DNA from: Synergistetes bacterium JGI 0000079-D21
GTDB lineage: Bacteria; Synergistota; Synergistia; Synergistales; 79-D21
Length of the DNA: 27,157 nucleotides
Assembly: GCA_000402835.1 (NCBI GenBank)
Contig: AQRZ01000050.1
Span: forward strand, 10,134 to 37,290
Reading direction: 5' to 3'
How positions within the stretch are numbered: the stretch's first letter is position 1; each line of letters begins with the position of its first letter. Shown piece by piece: positions 22,977 to 27,157 of the stretch. The translations under genes and the position numbers were made by a program. A model generated the notes under the pieces. It made no database searches. It was not told the origin of the DNA and saw only the letters and a program-made list of their open reading frames with translations.

Positions 22977-23000
22977 TGGCGGGGCCGGACGGTCCCGCCA
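22977..23000 (+). repeat. Intercistronic hairpin between aminotransferase copies 1 and 2
   Basis: TGGCGGG and CCCGCCA (7 bp, 10-base loop) lie 6 bases after the stop of copy 1 and are followed by TTCTTG. It could be a weak terminator or an mRNA-stabilising hairpin that lowers expression of copy 2 relative to copy 1. Confidence 0.5.
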
Positions 23001-23033
23001 TTCTTGTATGCACCATGATGACGGAGGTGGATC

Positions 23034-24248
23034 ATGACATCGTTTTGGGAACCTCTATACGGTAGAGCCTCACGTTCGCTCAAACCCTCGCCGATCCGCG
23101 AAATGCTGCATCTCACCCGCCGCCCGGGAGTCATCTCCTTTGCGGGAGGCATGCCTGACCCCGCCGCCTTTCCGGTGGAAGCGTTCCGCGAGGCGGCGAA
23201 CCGCATCCTGGAAGAACAGGGACGGGACATCCTGCAATACGGGACGACCGAAGGATACCCGCCCCTGAAGGCGTTCCTCTCGGACTGGACCGCGCCTCGA
23301 ATGGGAAGGAAGCTGGCAGAGGACGAACTCCTGGTCACCGCCGGGTCCACCCAGGTCGTCGACCTCCTGAGCTGGGCGACAGTCGACCCCGGCGATTTCG
23401 TCGTCTGCGAAGAAGCGACCTTCCTCGGTTCGACAGGCACCATGCGGAACCATGGGGCATCCTTCATCACCGTCCCTTGCGACGGGGAAGGGATGAAGGT
23501 GGAACTCCTCCCACCCCTTCTCGAAGAAGCGAAAGCAAGAGGGCGGAAGGTCAAGTACATCTACACGATCCCGAACTTCCACAACCCCCTGGGCTGCACG
23601 ATGAGCCTGCAAAGGCGTCGGCTGCTCGTCCAGGTCGCGCAGGAATGGGGGATTCCGATCCTCGAGGATGACCCTTACGGATACATCCGGTATGACGGCG
23701 AGCACCTTCCCTCTCTCTTCTCCCTGGACGACAGGGGAATCGTGATTTATGCCGGTTCCTTCTCGAAAATCCTGGCTCCCGGGACGAGGGTCGGGTGGGC
23801 CGGAGGAGATCGCGAAATCATCCGCAAGATGGCTGTCTTCAAGCAGGCGGTGGACGTGTGCACCTCGGTCGTTGCCCAGGCCGAGGTCTACAAGTACTGC
23901 GAGATGGGGTTCCTGGACGCGTTCCTCCCGAAAATCGTCGACCATTACCGGAAAAAGAGGGACGATTTCGAGGCCGCGATGCACCGTTTTCTGCCGCGGG
24001 AGGAAGTCTCCTGGGTCAAACCGCAGGGCGGCTATTTCTACTGGCTCGAAACTCCCCGGATTTCGGCCCGGGAACTTTTCGACCGGGCGATCGAAAAGAA
24101 AGTGGCGTTCGTCCTGGGAGAGCCCTTCTTCCCGAACGGGGGAGGAGAAAATGCCTTCAGGATGTGCTTCACCTTCGCCTCACCCGAGCAGACCGAGGAA
24201 GGAATGAGGCGGCTTGGGGAAGCGATGCGGGAATCGCTGGACCGTTAG
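23034..24248 (+). CDS. PLP-dependent aminotransferase, class I/II (LysN/MocR-like), copy 2
   Basis: A 404-residue paralogue of its two neighbours. Motifs: GVISFAGGMPDP, YGTTEGYPPLKAFLSDW, NFHNPLGCTMSLQRRR, EDDPYGYIRYDG and the Schiff-base Lys in YAGSFSKILAPGTRVGW. The TTGSQQV motif of the other two is TAGSTQV here, and the aromatic position in EEPTYPG or EDPSYLA is EEATFLG. These positions line the PLP ring in related enzymes, so substrate preference may differ. The ATG at 23034 follows GGAGG by 6 bases. It lies 63 bases after copy 1, with a small hairpin between, and 33 bases before copy 3; the three are probably one operon. Confidence 0.92.
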   Translation: MTSFWEPLYGRASRSLKPSPIREMLHLTRRPGVISFAGGMPDPAAFPVEAFREAANRILEEQGRDILQYGTTEGYPPLKAFLSDWTAPRMGRKLAEDELLVTAGSTQVVDLLSWATVDPGDFVVCEEATFLGSTGTMRNHGASFITVPCDGEGMKVELLPPLLEEAKARGRKVKYIYTIPNFHNPLGCTMSLQRRRLLVQVAQEWGIPILEDDPYGYIRYDGEHLPSLFSLDDRGIVIYAGSFSKILAPGTRVGWAGGDREIIRKMAVFKQAVDVCTSVVAQAEVYKYCEMGFLDAFLPKIVDHYRKKRDDFEAAMHRFLPREEVSWVKPQGGYFYWLETPRISARELFDRAIEKKVAFVLGEPFFPNGGGENAFRMCFTFASPEQTEEGMRRLGEAMRESLDR

Positions 24249-24281
24249 CCGCAGTTGTCGACAAAAAAGGAGGGGTCTCGA

Positions 24282-25493
24282 TTGAACAGTCTCTGGGAAG
24301 TCAACTTCAGCAGGAAATCCGCGAACGTGCGTCCTTCACCGGTTCGTGAAATCCTGAGCGTGATCAAGCAGCCGGGGATGATCTCCTTCGCCGGCGGAAT
24401 GCCCGCCCCGGAGGTTTTCCCGGTCGATGAGTTCTTCGAGGGAGTCTCGATTCTCAAGAACGACGGGAGGAACCTTCTCCAGTACGGCACGACAGAGGGG
24501 TACCCCCCCCTTAAGGGATTCCTTTCCGAATGGACCGCCCCTCGGATGGGCAGGCGCGTTTCCCAGGAGGAAATGCTTTTGACCACCGGTTCCCAGCAGG
24601 TCCTCGATCTCCTTGGATGGGCCCTGATCGATCCAGGGGACACCGTCGTGACCGAAGACCCTTCCTACCTCGCAGCCTTGACGGCCTTCCACAATCACGG
24701 TGCGAATTTCATCGGCATCCCGACCGACGCGGAAGGGATGATCGTGGACCTGATCCCGGAAGCCGTAGAAAAAGCCCGAGCGGAGGGAAAAAGGGTCAAG
24801 TTCATCTACACCATCGTGAACTTCCACAATCCTTGTGGCTGCACGATGAGCCTAAAGAGGCGCGAGAAGCTAGTCGAAATCGCCCACCGGCTTGAGATCC
24901 CGATTTTCGAGGACGACCCTTACGGGTATGTCCGGTTCGACGGAGATCATCTCCCCTCCATCTTTTCCCTGGATCCGGATGGCGGCGTGCTATACGCAGG
25001 GTCCTTCTCGAAGATCCTGGCCCCCGGGACGCGTGTCGGGTGGTGCACCGGCCCGAAGGAAATCATCCGGAAGATGACCGTCTTCAAGCAGGCCATCGAC
25101 CTCTGCTCGAGCCCGATCACCCAGGCACTCGCTTACGAATACTGCAGCCGCGGGTACCTGGACACGCACCTCCCCAAGATCATCGACAATTACCGCCAGA
25201 AACGGGATGCCATGGAAAACAGCTTCAAGCGCCACCTTCCTCTCGAAGAGGTCCGCTGGGTCAAGCCGGAAGGAGGCTTTTTCTACTGGATCGAGATGCC
25301 CCGTATCGATGTCAAGCCCCTTTTCGAGAAGGCCATCGAGAAAAAGGTGGCTTTCGTCATGGGCATGCCATTCTTCCCGAACGGAGGCGGAGAGCATAAC
25401 GCCCGGCTGAACTACACCTATTCGAGCCCCGAGATCATCGACGAGGGGGTTCGGAGGCTCGGCGAAGCGATGAGGGAAATCCTGGCTCGCTAG
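24282..25493 (+). CDS. PLP-dependent aminotransferase, class I/II (LysN/MocR-like), copy 3
   Basis: A 403-residue paralogue, closer to copy 2 than to copy 1 by eye: both share PFFPNGGGE, NFHNP.GCTMSL and PRMGR. PLP motifs are intact: GMISFAGGMPAP, TTGSQQVLDL, EDPSYLAAL, EDDPYGYVRFDG and the Lys in YAGSFSKILAPGTRVGW. The start is TTG at 24282, with AAAGGAGGGG 6-7 bases upstream; an open frame from a TTG at 24255 would place the SD inside the gene and is less likely. The coupling partner is expected to be 2-oxoglutarate, recycled by the glutamate dehydrogenases elsewhere in this window. The substrate is not readable. Confidence 0.92.
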   Translation: MNSLWEVNFSRKSANVRPSPVREILSVIKQPGMISFAGGMPAPEVFPVDEFFEGVSILKNDGRNLLQYGTTEGYPPLKGFLSEWTAPRMGRRVSQEEMLLTTGSQQVLDLLGWALIDPGDTVVTEDPSYLAALTAFHNHGANFIGIPTDAEGMIVDLIPEAVEKARAEGKRVKFIYTIVNFHNPCGCTMSLKRREKLVEIAHRLEIPIFEDDPYGYVRFDGDHLPSIFSLDPDGGVLYAGSFSKILAPGTRVGWCTGPKEIIRKMTVFKQAIDLCSSPITQALAYEYCSRGYLDTHLPKIIDNYRQKRDAMENSFKRHLPLEEVRWVKPEGGFFYWIEMPRIDVKPLFEKAIEKKVAFVMGMPFFPNGGGEHNARLNYTYSSPEIIDEGVRRLGEAMREILAR

Positions 25494-25514
25494 GCAAAAG
25501 TGGGAGGACTTGTT

Positions 25515-25547
25515 GAAGGGGGTGGAGAAACGGTTTCCGCCCCCTTC
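25515..25547 (+). terminator. Hairpin terminator after the aminotransferase cluster
   Basis: GAAGGGGG (25515-25522) and CCCCCTTC (25540-25547) form an 8-bp stem. Inner GGA/TCC and AAAC/GTTT pairs extend it into a long imperfect hairpin, followed by TCGTTTC. It lies between copy 3 and mnmE. Termination is likely partial, since no other clear mnmE promoter is visible. Confidence 0.6.
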
Positions 25548-25575
25548 TCGTTTCAGGCAGGAGGGGGTGCATTGC

Positions 25576-26931
25576 ATGAACGAGGACACGATCGCTGCCG
25601 TATCAACCGCGTGGGGAGAATCGGGGATTGCAATCATCCGCCTTTCGGGTCCCGATTCGGTTCTCCTGGCGGACGGCCTTTTCAAATCTAGGTCGACCCT
25701 GGCTGAATCTCCTGCTCGTAGCATGCGCTACGGGCACATCCTCGACCCGACGGGGGAATTTATCGACGAGGTCCTTGCTGTCCGCTTTAAAGCCCCTCAC
25801 AGCTATACCGGAGAGGACATGGCGGAAATCCACTGTCACGGTGGGACCATGGCCGCCCGGAAAACGTTGGAAAAGCTCGTCGAGCTCGGCGCGCGCCACG
25901 CCGAACCGGGCGAGTTCACCCGCCGAGCCTTCCTGAACGGCCGCATCGACCTCGCTCAGGCGGAATCCGTTCTCGGCATCATCCGGGCCCGGAGCGACAA
26001 GGCCCTCTCCTCCGCCGCCCGATCCCTTCGGGGAGAGCTCTCGACCTCGGTCAGGAACCTTCGGGAACGCCTGCTTCACCTGTCGGCGATCCTCGAGGCT
26101 TCTTTCGATTTTCCCGAGGAAGACGTCCCCCTCCCTCAGATGCCTGAAATCGTCCCGGACCTGGAGCGGCTTCGAACGGAAGCCGAAAGCCTATTCCAGC
26201 GTTGCAGGGATGGACAGATCCTGAGGGAAGGGATCCGGGTCGCGATTGTCGGCTGTCCCAACGTGGGAAAATCTTCCCTCCTGAACGCCCTGCTCCAGGA
26301 ATCGCGCGCCATCGTGACCGCCATACCGGGAACGACCCGAGACGTCATCGAGGCGGTCCTGACCCACCGGGGCGTCCCCATCCGCCTCGCGGACACTGCA
26401 GGCATCAGAACGCCCGCGGACCTGATCGAGGAGGCCGGCATCGCCCAGACTTTGGCAGCCGTAAAGGAATCCGACATCAAGTTATGGGTCCTCGACGGAA
26501 GCCGCCCCTTCGGGCCGGAGGACCGGCTCGTCGAAGAACAGCTGCAGGGAGAGCGCTTCTTGGTGCTGGTCAATAAGACCGACCTGTCCCAGGCCCTGGA
26601 CCTGGATCGGTTCGAGTCCCTTCACCCGGGGATCCGCTGCCTCCTTGTTTCCGCAAAAACCGGGAAAGGGATCGATCAACTGAAAGAAGAAATCGTTCGA
26701 TCCGTTTCCTCCGGCGGCATCCTGGAAGAAGCCTGCAACGCTTCCGCCCGCCAGGTTGAAGAATTGCGGACCGCTTCCGCGCTTCTTGCAGAAGCTCTCC
26801 AGGCGGGCTCCCTTGACCTGGCGGCGAATTGCCTCAGGGACTGCCGCCTTGCCCTTGAACGGTTTTTGGGAATATCGGCAGACGCTGACCTGCTCGACTT
26901 GATTTTCAGCCAGTTCTGTCTTGGGAAATGA
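25576..26931 (+). CDS. mnmE: tRNA uridine-5-carboxymethylaminomethyl(34) synthesis GTPase MnmE
   Basis: A 451-residue GTPase that, with MnmG, modifies U34 of tRNAs reading NNA/NNG codons. The N-terminal folate-binding domain (residues 1-118) has DTIAAVSTAWGESGIAIIRLSG and HCHGGTMAARK. A helical domain follows with EPGEFTRRAFLNGRIDLAQAE. The G domain has G1 GCPNVGKSSLLN (near residue 222), G2 in PGTTRDVIE, G3 DTAGIR and G4 NKTD. The C-terminus ends in FCLGK, the conserved C-(I/L)-G-K tail with the catalytic Cys. Full length and intact. The ATG at 25576 follows AGGAGGGGG. It lies 83 bases after aminotransferase copy 3, beyond a hairpin. Confidence 0.96.
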   Translation: MNEDTIAAVSTAWGESGIAIIRLSGPDSVLLADGLFKSRSTLAESPARSMRYGHILDPTGEFIDEVLAVRFKAPHSYTGEDMAEIHCHGGTMAARKTLEKLVELGARHAEPGEFTRRAFLNGRIDLAQAESVLGIIRARSDKALSSAARSLRGELSTSVRNLRERLLHLSAILEASFDFPEEDVPLPQMPEIVPDLERLRTEAESLFQRCRDGQILREGIRVAIVGCPNVGKSSLLNALLQESRAIVTAIPGTTRDVIEAVLTHRGVPIRLADTAGIRTPADLIEEAGIAQTLAAVKESDIKLWVLDGSRPFGPEDRLVEEQLQGERFLVLVNKTDLSQALDLDRFESLHPGIRCLLVSAKTGKGIDQLKEEIVRSVSSGGILEEACNASARQVEELRTASALLAEALQAGSLDLAANCLRDCRLALERFLGISADADLLDLIFSQFCLGK

Positions 26932-26989
26932 CCCGCACGGCGGGGTCTTGGAAACGAAGGAAGGGGAGTCTCGTAGGAGACTCCCCTTC
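26932..26989. terminator. Bidirectional terminator between mnmE and the rRNA operon
   Basis: A small hairpin CCCGC-ACG-GCGGG (26932-26944) directly follows the mnmE stop. A stronger one has 13-bp perfect arms, GAAGGGGAGTCTC and its complement (26960-26972 and 26977-26989), around a GTAG loop. It separates convergent mnmE and 5S rRNA, so it can end both transcripts. No long T-run is present on either strand. Confidence 0.75.
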
Positions 26990-27003
26990 GTAACTGAAGA
27001 AGG

Positions 27004-27121
27004 TTTCCGGCGGCGATCTACTCTCCCACGGTTAGGACCGCAGTACCATCGACGCTGGAGGGCTTAACGGCCGGGTTCGGCATGGGACCGGGTGTGTCCC
27101 CTCCGCCATGACCACCGGAAA
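27004..27121 (-). rRNA. rrf: 5S ribosomal RNA
   Basis: The minus strand shows a complete 5S rRNA of about 118 bases. The terminal helix TTTCCGG...CCGGAAA closes it. The conserved segments CACACCCGGTCCCATGCCGAAC, GTTAAGCCCTCCAGCG and GTGGGAGAGTAG are in the right order. The exact ends are uncertain by one or two bases. It is the 3' gene of an rRNA operon that continues beyond the right edge; 27122-27157 is spacer leading toward a 23S gene, with no tRNA visible. Confidence 0.95.
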
Positions 27122-27157
27122 CCAAATCTGGCACCCCATAAGAACATGACAGCTGAA

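Noticed and set aside
27122..27157. A tRNA gene beside the 5S rRNA
   Set aside because: The 36 bases show no T-arm or acceptor pattern and look like spacer toward a 23S gene beyond the edge.
1..27157. CRISPR arrays, insertion sequences, prophage or integrase genes
   Set aside because: No direct-repeat array, transposase motif or attachment-site duplication was seen; the window is ordinary chromosomal content.

Overview
The window is about 60% GC, gene-dense and bacterial. The best fit is an amino-acid-fermenting anaerobe, probably Synergistota. This is inferred from gene content: two glutamate dehydrogenases in tandem, three aminotransferase paralogues in a row, an archaeal-type phosphoglycerate mutase and two selenoprotein genes. 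No rRNA phylogeny was possible. SD sequences are strong, and TTG and GTG starts are common.

Layout. 1-192 (-) is the start of a GntR/MocR-type regulator, divergent from a HAD phosphatase (274-1170 +). 1133-4975 (-) holds an M20 amidohydrolase, an AMP-forming acyl-CoA synthetase and an orphan citrate lyase ligase. 5104-8140 (+) holds asnS and a PEP/pyruvate-binding-domain gene split by one in-frame TAA. 8201-10931 (-) holds two glutamate dehydrogenases, each with its own promoter. 11111-16886 (-) holds, in transcription order, a Ser/Cys-rich leader ORF with a terminator-type attenuator, serA, apgM, a YhaM-like nuclease, a SelW-like selenoprotein, an RluC/RluD-type pseudouridine synthase and a small CC/Se-type selenoprotein. 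16976-21536 (-) is a four-gene signalling operon: two histidine kinases, a stand-alone receiver and a REC-PAS-GGDEF protein. 21756-26931 (+) holds three tandem aminotransferases and mnmE. 27004-27121 (-) is 5S rRNA, the end of an rRNA operon.

How the genes fit together. Aminotransferases pass amino groups to 2-oxoglutarate, and glutamate dehydrogenase regenerates the acceptor; this fits amino-acid catabolism. SerA and ApgM both act on 3-phosphoglycerate.

The most notable observations are two genes with in-frame UGA, each followed by a SECIS-like hairpin, that conventional gene calling truncates or misses. Next are a candidate serine/cysteine-responsive attenuator in front of serA, an M20 enzyme lacking two expected metal ligands, and the nonsense-split PEP/pyruvate-binding gene. 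No CRISPR array, insertion sequence, phage gene or tRNA was seen. No stretch over 300 bases lacks a gene.
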